From Babesia bovis T2Bo (Eukaryota; Apicomplexa; Aconoidasida; Piroplasmida; Babesiidae), in contig NC_010575.1 in assembly GCF_000165395.2 (NCBI RefSeq), positions 915,001 through 979,000 on the forward strand: a DNA stretch of 64,000 bases. The letters run 5' to 3'. The position numbers and the translations under genes are program-made. Below are positions 33,927 to 44,011 of this stretch, piece after piece; position 1 is the stretch's first letter; each line of letters begins with the position of its first letter. The notes under the pieces were generated by a model. The model saw nothing but the letters and a program-made list of their open reading frames with translations, did not search any database and was not told the origin of the DNA.

Positions 33927-36003
33927 TTTGATCCGCTGTATATTTGTGTTACACTTATAAGAACATACGGTTTTTATTTCTCTAGCAGTGTGTCGTTGGA
34001 GCTTGTCCAGGTATCGCTTCAGCTTAGAATGCTGCGACCTGTGTCGCTTAAAGTTTACACATTGACACCTACGAATTAATAGACATGAACCTATTCTTGT
34101 AAGACACCATCGTCATGCAATAGTTCAACGATATGAATACCACTGATGTGTAATACCGTGGAATTACAAGAGCACATATTCTTCGATGTGAATGACTGCA
34201 GTCGCACAGCAGCTTCTAGGAAAATACTGCACCCTAACGAATAGAATCCAAAGGAAGTCGTCAGTTTATAGTCTATACAAGCCAAAGAATATATAATGTA
34301 AATTCGATATAGCATAAGGAATATTATAGTAGGTCCATCAGTTATGCTGATGCGAAATGAGCCTATTTTGGCTCATTAACCGCTCTTTACATGTGCCCCG
34401 CTTGTATAGGTGCAGGATGTAATTCATATGTTCCCGATAAGAACCAGTGATATTATGTTCCGAACAATGCGTTATACCACCATTCTTTTGCAGCCCTTGT
34501 TGATATAAGAGTGTGTTGTTGCCACGTGAATGCAATGGTTATCTCCTTTCTGCTTGGATTGCATAACTACGACCTTTAGATGTCAACACTACTGAAAACA
34601 ACAACAATTACGTTGATATATATAACTATGATATAACCATCGATACCATCCAATAAAATGTAATAAGAACACAATTGAAAAACGACCTTAAAAACACTCG
34701 TTGGCTCCAGTATCCGAGGCAATCAAGGAAATTACTGCAAGGTCATTAACATATGTCGCTGCTGGGTGATATGTAAACAGCGGCGTTATACCGCGAAAAA
34801 AATAGTGTTATTACCCACCTCATTACGACACAATAATTCCACGATCATGACCATAACTGTTTTGGCGATTCACATGCAAAAGCTTGTTTCCTTTTACGAG
34901 TCGTTCGTAGCATGTTGGTGGAGCCGTTTATTATACTCGACCATGCAGCTGCAAAGCAATGACATGGGTCTTCTAGTGGATTCTCAAAGTTATCCAACAA
35001 AATTGTTGTAGTAATGGCATCATACATGTGTAGGTGTCGAGACATTTCCGAACGTAGTCTTCAATAGAAGTGAAATCTACGACGCATGACATGGCACGGA
35101 AGAGATTAATCACAGCCTTGCGTAGACCATTGTTAACAGATGGTCATCAGTCCAAACAAAAAAGAATAATACACGCAACGGACTTCGTCGCAGGATAACT
35201 TAATTGACGGCGTAGAAAGAGTAAATAACACAGGCAAAAATAATGTACCAACTTTTTTTGGAACGCAGAAACCGAAATGACACACACCAAAAACATTATT
35301 TCAGATTAGTATAATGGGCTAGAACATAGTATATCACACCAAACATTCATGCCCTGTACTGAAATCTTCCTTAGGAAGTACTCGGACAAACACAAAGGCT
35401 CCCAATCACACAACTCACCCACACCCGTGAGACCCAAACTATTGTCCCATAGTGACTGTTGCGAGCCGAGTTTCAATCTCAAGGCCTCACGAACCTCATC
35501 TATGGTACCCATACGCATCAGAAAAGGGTTCCTGAACAATCCTACAACAATACACATCAAACAAACCTATAAGTATTGCCCATAGATTGTAAAAGAGCAG
35601 TACTAGGAGAACATTTAAATGCCTTGCGATAGTTCTCAGAGCCAAACCAGCTCACCGCGTCGCTGAACACAATGTTGATTCACTCAAAAAAACACTAAGT
35701 TATCAATATAAACACAGGTAATGCAATTTAGTAATGAAAAATATTTATCAGATGAACACCTAAAATAGTTGTATGTCCATCAAATAAACGCATTACTAAG
35801 GAAACATAACCATAGCCACAGATTCTTAGATGGCCACGACAGTTCACACATGACAAATCGCCATAAAGAAGATTGCAACATACCGGTAGGCCCGCTTTAA
35901 AAAAGCCCTCCTCATCGTAAAGGCAGTATTCAGCGTAAATAATATGACATAAAATTACAATGGAATCCCCCATCATGATGCACCCGCCCAGTAGTATCGA
36001 CAA
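33927..36003 (-). other. Region with several coding-looking minus-strand segments; gene structure unresolved
   Basis: No single long frame, but several minus-strand segments look like exons: 35728-36003 (IYAEYCLYDEEGFFKAGLP; CVNCRGHLRICGYGYVSL), ~35590-35690 (FSDAVSWFGSENYRKAFKC), 35340-35550 (NPFLMRMGTIDEVREALRL; CDWEPLCLSEYFLRK), ~35000-35125 (AVINLFRAMSCVVDFTSIED), 34845-34990 (FENPLEDPCHCFAAAW) and 34091-34260 (CSIFLEAAVRLQSFTSKN). They alternate frames as expected for a gene of small exons and introns. I could not fix the junctions or recognise the family. Plus-strand frames here are shadows. It may be more than one gene, and an old pseudogene is also possible. Confidence 0.4.
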
Positions 36004-36467
36004 GTATATAGAAAAGACACATAAATTCTGGATATATGAATCACGGTGTTGTTCAAGTATAACAAGTTGTTAAATACACATTCATAGAGAAACGTTAGGG
36101 ATATCTTAAAAAGACTTAACTTAGCTGTGTACATCGGTTCATTGTCTCTACTACAGCATTCTATTCATGGAATTCGCTACACCTCACTCTGAGTCAATGT
36201 ATATAGTTATCTATATAGACTCTTTATTCTAGACACATTGATCTTTTGCCATCCGCCTCTGCATCGACATGTTGTTGATGTGACATTTTATATACCTACA
36301 CCACGTAATCACATTAAGCGTACGACATTATGTATTAATAATACGGTAAAAATAAGGCGAACTTCTTGGTCATTATTTTAACACATCTATGCCTGATTGG
36401 TGACGCCACACCGCAGGAAGAATACACCAATTGTATAGATGCCTTCATTTACACAACCCAGCGCAAA
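36004..36467. other. Intergenic upstream of the ATP synthase gene
   Basis: About 460 bp of AT-rich sequence. The frame starting at 36366 merges into the ATP synthase leader but its upstream part lacks protein character, so the inner ATG at 36468 is preferred. Confidence 0.45.
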
Positions 36468-37233
36468 ATGGCAATTCTTTTCTCTAAAATTTTGCGCCAT
36501 GCTACAGCGACAACGGGACATGGAAAGCTATTATTTTCTCTTTTAACACCGCATACCACACTCGTCAACAACATAGTAGCGAAACAGGCTACTGTACCAG
36601 GTAGGTTACCAAATACGCAATTTATGAACTACATTGTAACGTTTTGGACGATTTACATGACTAATGGCTTATAACGCAGTTGGACACCCTATTCATGTCT
36701 GTACAGGTTCCGAGGGTTACTTTACGGTAACAAAGGGCCATGCTGCAATGTTAACTGTACTCAAGCCAGGAGTAGTATCTGTGGTAGCTGAAGAAACTGG
36801 TGAAGTGTCTAAATACTTTTTGTCCTCTGGGTTTTTCAAAATAGCGCACGTTGACGGCAACAGTGTTGCCGAGGTATCAGGCGTGGAAGCCGTGCCTTTG
36901 GATCATCTGGACAAAGAGAGAACTACACAAGTGCTTCAGGAATTGCTAGCAGAAGGACACGGATCTAACGACCCTTGGATCAAAGCAAAAACAATGCTTG
37001 GGTAGGTTATCAAATATATACCAGTGAAATATTATTCCTAAAATTATGTTTGTTAAATATACCCAATATCTTTAAGTGGGCCAAGGGCTATTCTATTTCT
37101 GTTGCGTTGCGAATGTGCCTTTAGGAATAGTTTATTAAAATTTCTGGTCCTGGAGGCCTAACGTGGGCCCTAAATAAAACATACAAATCTTTACAGGCAG
37201 GATCTTTGCGCCTCCATTCTTAAGGCGGTATAA
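36468..37233 (+). CDS. Mitochondrial ATP synthase F1 delta subunit (bacterial epsilon homologue)
   Basis: Exons 36468-36600, 36707-37001 and 37197-37233, introns of 106 and 195 nt, 154 residues. The leader MAILFSKILRHATATTGHGK is a plausible mitochondrial presequence, which decides the start. The beta-sandwich has GSEGYFTVTKGHAAMLTVLK, equivalent to the family G.EG.FG...H..M...L pattern, then KYFLSSGFFKIAHVDGNSV. The C-terminal helical hairpin ends KAKTMLG-QDLCASILKAV. The subunit sits on the central stalk and couples the c-ring to F1. An alternative acceptor 4 nt downstream would change the C-terminus (see findings). Confidence 0.9.
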
Positions 37234-37241
37234 TCGCACTG

Positions 37242-37943
37242 TTACAAGTTTTGACGATGGAGTGACTCGGCTTGTTGTGAATTGCCCTGAAAATCTATTA
37301 ACAGAAGAACGAAAAAGAGTTGTGTGGACATGTTATCCAGCGATGTAAATTACATACCTTGAGACATAACTTAGGGTCAGCGAGAAGACGATAGGCAGGT
37401 GATATGTTCGGTTGATTACCCGTTATTTTTGCCAAAAGTGCAGCCTTTTCCTCTGGAGTTTTAACATCATCATCAGCCTTCTTAACTGTAGTACTTGGAG
37501 CTGGTGACTCTACTGCAGTTTTAACACCGCAAACATCTGGGTCGGCAGCTGGTATCTTGACTACACCTTCCTTTACAGGAGTTGCTGAGTATCGTAAGAA
37601 ATGTGCACATTACAGTGTATAAATATTCACGAACGGGAAACCACAATCACATCATACATATAATAGTCCTTAAAATACATACATATGAGTATAATGGCGC
37701 CCGTATGGTAGAAGATATGCTACAGGTATTCTATTTCCCGTGGCATGGATGACAACAACTAATAAGCCAAAACTATGCACATTACGACAACACATCAGCC
37801 TAAACAATCACAAACTACCATGGATTAATATCCAAATTAGCTTACAGCATGAATATGAAACACTTACCGGTATTGTATTTGCGTTCCAGCTCCTCTATGA
37901 CATCTGATGGCAAAGCCTGCGAACGAGGACCATACTGTGACAT
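37242..37943 (-). CDS. Small hydrophilic hypothetical protein
   Basis: Proposed exons 37868-37943, 37358-37584 and 37242-37286, introns 283 and 71 nt, 115 residues. Exon 1 encodes MSQYGPRSQALPSDVIEELE. Exon 2 is Lys/Pro/Asp-rich with KTPEEKAALLAKITGNQPNI then SPAYRLLADPKLCLK. The last exon gives a short polar end (GNSQQAESLHRQNL). No signal, membrane segment or recognised motif. The stop lies 8 bp from the stop of the convergent ATP synthase gene, a spacing similar to two other convergent pairs in this window. Without the last splice the frame stops at 37298. Confidence 0.5.
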
Positions 37944-38064
37944 TTTGTAATATCAAGTCTAAGCGATACGATAGTACGTTATTAAAGCGCATTAAAGTAT
38001 CTGCCAATACTGGAGAGTGCCGCCGTGCGCCGCAATAACATGCATAGGTGCAAGGTTACACACT

Positions 38065-39010
38065 TCAGTCTTCCCAGAAGACGTCATCGCCATCAGTAGC
38101 AATTAACTGATTTACTTCCATGTGCGGCATTTTCGTCTCATAAAATACTTGATTTTCGTCACTGTCCACGGGCTTTTCGCCTTTGATCACCTTTACCCTG
38201 AGAAAACATGAGCCTCGCCGAATCGCTGAACACTAAAGAACAAACACATCGTGCCGTAACGTGTGCACGAACAGCGATTGTATGAAAAGGCAACGGCTGA
38301 GATAGACCATTATGACTCAATGGACATTGGTACCATCGAGAAGGCACCGTTGAATTCAGACCATTTAAACGACACATTTAGTAACAAAGTATTATACACG
38401 CAATGATGTAATAACTTACGATCCCATTGATACGATGAAGTAGAGACCGCTGATGATAATCATTGCACCGACGACACCACCGGCATATACCATTGTAGCT
38501 GAAGGTTCATTATATAAATAAAGAGTACATGCACACTTAAATTTACAAAGAATAATGTAGATATACCATTCATTATTCAGTACCATCTAGAAACACCAAC
38601 TACCAAGCATTCAATACGTAAGCAAGCAGTGCAATGTATAACTCACAGCCTTTAGATTTGCCCACAACGCAACAGCCATTCAATTGCTTCTCTAAGTTTG
38701 AAGCAATGCATTCTTCGGTCGTCAATGAAAGAAAGCTGCTTTTTTGGCAAGTGCTGGCAGCCTTGCAACAAAGAGATTTACATAACATTTCATTGCATCC
38801 AGCACGGCCTTTTTCGCCATCATCCACGTGAACTGCACTGCAAACGCGAAGACCGCTGCCATATATTCTGGCACAGTCACGCAGTGTAGCAGCTGAGATA
38901 TTCCGAATAGACCTCGCCGGCGAGACTTTGTCGCGATCGCCAGCAGGTACCGGAGGATCATCGCAAAAGGCTTGCGAGACCATCACTATAAAAATAAACA
39001 GAAACTGCAT
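38065..39010 (-). CDS. Small Cys-rich type I surface protein with rhomboid-type TM and invasin-like tail
   Basis: Three exons: 38647-39010, 38420-38498 and 38065-38197, introns 148 and 222 nt, 191 residues. Residues 1-16 are a signal peptide (MQFLFIFIVMVSQAFC). The ectodomain (~17-122) has ten cysteines, including two CC pairs. The membrane segment (~124-146) begins MVYAGGVVGAMIII, with the small-residue AGG motif seen at rhomboid cleavage sites of apicomplexan microneme adhesins. The 44-residue tail is acidic, has a YETKMP tyrosine motif and ends DGDDVFWED, with Trp189 three from the end. TRAP-family tails likewise end in acidic residues around a tryptophan that links to the actin glideosome. 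No TSR, vWA or EGF domain is recognisable. Family unknown; microneme role inferred. Confidence 0.7.
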
Positions 39011-40011
39011 TATGAATTCAACAAGACCTTCCTATCACAATCAAGATTCCATATTATTATGTTGGCGAAAGTAGCATTTATCAAATCGTATTCACCCTTT
39101 GAGATCTTGATCAAGCTTACATACGAAAAATACAAAAATTGATTGCCAAAAACTCGTTTGATGAGTACCGTGATATGTCATATCCAGGGACACCTTCAGC
39201 CCGTTGATGTTGTATTTCCGTACTAAATAGAATAGACGTGAAATGATTGCTGGATCCTGACAATTTGATCTATATAAGCATGCATAGAAGTTTTGAAAAC
39301 AATATAATATAACCGCATATATCTAAATGTTAAGCGAAAACATTACACATTTAGCTCCAGGGTGAATCTGGAAGGCTAAAGCCACCAAATTCAACGGCAA
39401 ATATTATACCATAATATGTGTATTTAAGCCTCAAAAAACTTCATAATGCAAATTTAATATACAGGCCAGAGTAACATCACAGTATAAAAGGAATCGCGGC
39501 TACAAAAGGTCTGTGAAGTCCTTAGAGGGAGCACTGTAGATGCACCCTTGTACACATCTGCGCAGAATTCATAAAAACAATACATTCAACGCTACAAGAT
39601 TTATTAAAAAGCTATTCAATGCCATATGAATGAATATAAACAGTCAATAATGTTATTGAACGCTGAATTTTGTGAGGGTATCAATATGGTGGTTCGATAG
39701 GTAGTACTAGTTTCATAAATACATACACATTCCTGTGATATTACCGCTTTAATACGCGTTTGCCGTTATCACAATCCTTAGTGAAGCTATTTCAATAATT
39801 CTACTTCGTAAATGCCGTTACTATGCTACCAGAAGGTAGACCACGTTGCACGTAAAAATAGTTTTGCGCAAAAATACATATAACAATATAGACTTTAATC
39901 GCAATCTAGTTATCATAGTTACTGTTTTAATTCAGTGCAGCATCCTGTACATTGCATATTTCATTCAAATTACCACAGCGAAATGCTGCTACATGATACC
40001 GACAGTTAGAT
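39011..40011. other. AT-rich intergenic, no gene seen
   Basis: About 1 kb upstream of the Cys-rich surface protein gene (minus) and of the plus-strand gene at 40012. All frames are broken. Probably two divergent promoters; I could not point to a specific site. Confidence 0.5.
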
Positions 40012-40890
40012 ATGGATAACAATGGGAGTGCTTATAGACTATTAAAAAACGTAGTGGACACATTGAATTGCAAATACAAGATATTTCCTGTTGCAGGCCT
40101 AATTATAGGTATGTGTATTGAGGCATTATGCACATTGCGTTGCTGCTTTGACGGTGAAACATGTTGACCAGGTGGTTTGTCTTTGGCATGGTTTCTATGC
40201 ACTGCATATTGCAGCAAGAGAAAACAGTGGCGTTCAGAAACTAATGGACATGGTAATAGATCCGTGTAAGTTCTCGTTTGTTAGGAATTTCATATTTTGA
40301 AGCGAACCTGAAAAGCCAAGAGTGTCTATCTTTGCAAGTGATGTATGTATAATTCATAGATATTTTGCTATCAGTACGCAGTTGATATTTAAGAAAGGAA
40401 CTTACGATCTGATCGAACGATGTCTAGATCCGCTGGTTCAATTAGCAGATCACACTCAATTATATGTGTTTTTTGAGGTATATTGGTGGCTATATATACG
40501 GTAGCATCGATTCAGGTCTCTAATGAAAGTGATATCGCAAACATTTTAGCAAGCCTTGATTCTGCAGGAGCGTTTCGTGGAGGACTTATGAAACATGTAC
40601 GTTTTACATTGTACTTCAATCAACATGAACAGCGGGTGTTGTTCTCTCAAACAAGTGCCGGTCGTGGATCTATGGTTAGGCAACTGCAACCCCGTATTCA
40701 TATGGAAACGAATGCGGCCGTTGTACAGGCTATCACTGGCAAAGTGGCCAATATCATGCATTATGTGGCAGGCAACGGTGCCTCTGAAGCATCTCAAATA
40801 GATGACAAATCAGGGCAATGCGTACCCATATCAGTTGAATCAACCGCAGCAATAGTCGATATCATACTGCCATTTGTTGCAGAAACATAA
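40012..40890 (+). CDS. Hypothetical multi-exon protein
   Basis: The last exons are well supported: ..40265, 40303-40342, 40375-40477 and 40516-40890, introns 37, 32 and 38 nt, which join in frame to read ECLSLQVITQLIFKKGTYDL and LADHTQLYVFFEVSNESDI. The 5' end is uncertain: 40012 (MDNNGSAYRLLKN) followed by a ~59-nt intron into VCVLRHYAHCVAALTVKHVD is my preferred reading. The C-terminal exon contains MKHVRFTLYFNQHEQRVLF and a predicted helical end. No signal peptide is certain and I recognise no domain. An alternative splice at 40109/40173 would instead give a 64-residue single-pass membrane protein. Confidence 0.5.
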
Positions 40891-41175
40891 ACTGAAATGT
40901 TCATTAGTATATAATTGCAGCTACATTTATGAGCTACGATTGTCCATAGATTAGATCGTTTAAACATCGACGTAAAAACCTCGTTAGAAGCTACAAGATC
41001 CTGGAATATGCTAATTAACTAAATATATTAATGCAACAGCTACAATATTTTTTGTATAAATATGTTGTTGCACTATTCTACAGTGCTTATGCGCCACATT
41101 TTTTACAAGCCAGCATATGCATTCACCAATTTGAAATGAATGCAACATATAACTTCATAACGCATATACATTAGT

Positions 41176-42083
41176 TCACCCCGATTGTTCGTCGTCTGTA
41201 TCTTCTTCTTCCGGTTTATTTATCTTGCTGTTTGAAGGAATCTCGCCTATATGTAGTTGCACCGCCTCTGATATGATTGGGAGTGACGCGTAACGGCCAA
41301 AAACAGCACTCCCAATACAATAAAATACGGCTCCAAAAGAAGCAAATATAGCTGACATTAGAGAAACTGTCGGTAGAAAATCTTGAGAGGACGGATCAAA
41401 CGGCAGAAGCTTAAAGTAAAACATAGCCAATGTATTTTGAAATGAAGAAAGTATTTGCGACTACAAAATATGTGTATACATAAAAATAACCCACTTGTAA
41501 AACATGATATCTAACAAAGTAGGAGACGTCATACTGGTTCTTTTTAACCAAACCTGAGTAGATCAATGTAGACATCGTAGACGAGAGGAAGGGTACGGAA
41601 CCATAAAATTGAGATATGCTGCGAAGTTGATCTATTATCATCTGTGCGATCTCCGGTACGTGTGGTTTTACTGTATCTCCGAAGTTCTGTGTAATATACA
41701 TAGAAATACCAGATGCATACACCTACCTCAACTACATCCATCAAAGGGAACACATATGCGGCAGAAGCGCCCAAACACTCACCAAATGAAGCATTGCTGC
41801 CTTTAGAAAATGCTTCATAAAGGGCATTCGAACTGTAATCTAAGAGCGATCCTATATCATTGTGTGAGGAATAGACATGAAGACGTCGCTCGACCTTCTT
41901 CGTTCTGATACCAGCAGAACGAGCCGGATGCATACAATTAACACGCTTCGGTGCCATGCATTTTGAATAGCCAGGATACGGCGCCGAAATAAAGGCGCCA
42001 TAGGCGCGCGTCACGTCAACTCCGCCAACAACATAACGAATAAGTGACGCACATACAAGAGATACAAATGTGACAATTTGCAT
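41176..42083 (-). CDS. Hypothetical protein with signal peptide and C-terminal membrane segment
   Basis: Exons 41727-42083, 41495-41686 and 41176-41460, introns 40 and 34 nt, 277 residues. The start MQIVTFVSLVCASLIRYVVG is a signal peptide; residues ~25-70 are basic and low in acidic residues, compatible with an apicoplast transit peptide. The middle is helical (EIAQMIIDQLRSISQFYGS). A hydrophobic segment (SLMSAIFASFGAVFYCIG) lies at about 215-238, followed by an acidic tail ending EEEDTDDEQSG. An apicoplast or secretory membrane location is plausible. The Rab6 gene ends 51 bp upstream on the same strand. Family not recognised. Confidence 0.6.
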
Positions 42084-42134
42084 CTACGATTTGCTATAAT
42101 TACACCGGAATTGCACGGTGGTTTCTATATAAAG

Positions 42135-42936
42135 TTATCGTGTGCACGCCCTTGTCATAGACAGGTATGTGTTCTTTGTACGGTCGGTACAGTTGTTGGG
42201 AGTTTCCGCACTGTTTGACTTCAAATCGATGTCAACAACTGTAAAAATGTTAACAGCATTTGTATATAACAGGAATATGAACTATTTGCGCACCAATTAA
42301 GCATGTAAACAATGAACTCCACAAATTTTCAATGTTCAATAACTTACGTTTGTCATTCACAGGCACCGGTTCTAGGTTCTTCATAAGCTCAGTTGATACC
42401 GTATTGAACAAGTCATTGATGTTGTCACCATTCTTTGCGCTTGTCTCACAAAATAGGCACTCAAGCTTCTTAGCTTCTTCTTCTCCCTCGTCGTAGGACA
42501 CTTTACGTTTGTCTAACAAGTCAGTTTTGTTACCAACAATCATAATAATGGCTTTATCACCACGAAGTTCCTTTATGTCCTTAATCCAATCCTTGACTTT
42601 TTCGAAGGACTCAGGGCTTGTAATGTCATAGACAACAATTGCTGCACTCGAGTCACGAATATAGCTTGGCATCAAAGTACGGAAGCGCTCTTGCCCTGCA
42701 GTGTCCCACAACTGTAGGCGCATAGTCTTCCCATTTACAGTAACCACCTTCGATAGAAAATCAATTCCAATAGTAGCCGCATAAGCGGGAACAAAATGGT
42801 CATACACAAAGCGAGTTACGATAGATGTTTTGCCAGTGTTCTGCTCGCCAAGAAGCACAATCTTAATCCTTTGACTGCTAACACTCCCACCTGTAGTACC
42901 CATGGCACTCGTCGAATCAGTTGACATCTTCAGCAA
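42135..42936 (-). CDS. RAB6: Rab6-type small GTPase
   Basis: Exons 42348-42936 and 42135-42238 with a 109-nt intron; 230 residues from the outer ATG, or 227 from the ATG at 42927 (MSTDSTS). GTPase motifs: P-loop GEQNTGKTS, switch I YAATIGIDF, WDTAGQERFRTLMPSYIRDS, NKTD and ETSAK. The switch/inter-switch sequence fits Rab6, which acts in Golgi and retrograde transport. After the splice the tail reads LVDIDLKSNSAETPNNC, resembling Rab6 hypervariable tails, but then continues without a terminal CC or CXC. Reading through the intron instead gives a stop right after two cysteines (KCC). The C-terminus is therefore unresolved (see findings). Confidence 0.88.
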
Positions 42937-44011
42937 TTAATTAGTATATACAGTGTAATCTACGAATCAGAGCAATATCTTTGTTTTGCGTTTCCGATAT
43001 AATGTTAATTTCTTGTCATAAGGACAAGATACACAAATGAGTAATAATGTTAATCCAACGTATATTCAGTCGATTATCAATACAGCAATCACAGAGATCC
43101 TATACACCAATTCGTAAATTGAAGTAAATGTCGAATACAACAACTTATATAGAACAATATGAATTGCTTACATCAACGCAATTCATGAATATATCGACCG
43201 GAATTAATCACAAGAGACAACGTTTCAATGTGTCAACCGTAGATCCAGAATATTAGATGTTGAAGGAACATAAAAATCGCTAAAAATCATTATACAGCGC
43301 TTTCATTGCCGTGGTAAATGATTATCTTAAGTAAATCTCCGCCACGCGATATACGCTGAACGCATTAACCAGCCTTGAAAATCCCGCAACAATATCCAAA
43401 AACCCACCGTATATTATATGACACATATGTGCATATAAATTCAAAGATGATGAGAATTGGTAATGCTCTACTTTGAGCAAGAGAATCACACCTTAACAAT
43501 CCAACCCCCACGTTTGCATGATTCGCGAATCATAACGTTATTTCATAAAACTATTGGCGTTCTCGATATTGTTAGCTTGATTGATTATCATGTATTGTAT
43601 GTGTAGTTTGATGAATGCTTGCATCGGTTGAACTTCAGGTGTCTTTGATAACGTTTTGTTAGTTTAAAACGTACTTCTGTGTGTCCACCATTATACTGGC
43701 AAATAAATGCATATTGTAGGCTTAGTATTACATCGAATAGATACTATATGTTCAGAAACGATTGGAAAGCATTTCTGTTGCATTCCCTTTGGGTAACTCG
43801 GATCATCATTGATGTCCAAATCTATTCGTGGTTTAATTATAATAGATTCTTCCTGAACGCCATGCCAATATGATCGTAGTGTGATATTTTAGAATGATGA
43901 ATAGACTATTTGCAACCATGATCTATATTTGTTATGTGAGAATCAACGTGTGCCTTCTGCAGTAGCGCCATATATGTTCGGAATCACGATTACTATAAAG
44001 TTCTACGTGTA
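42937..44011. other. AT-rich intergenic, no gene seen
   Basis: About 1.07 kb between the Rab6 start and the NCS6 stop, both on the minus strand. Only short frames (such as 43679-43873) occur. Presumably the Rab6 promoter and the NCS6 3' UTR. Confidence 0.5.
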
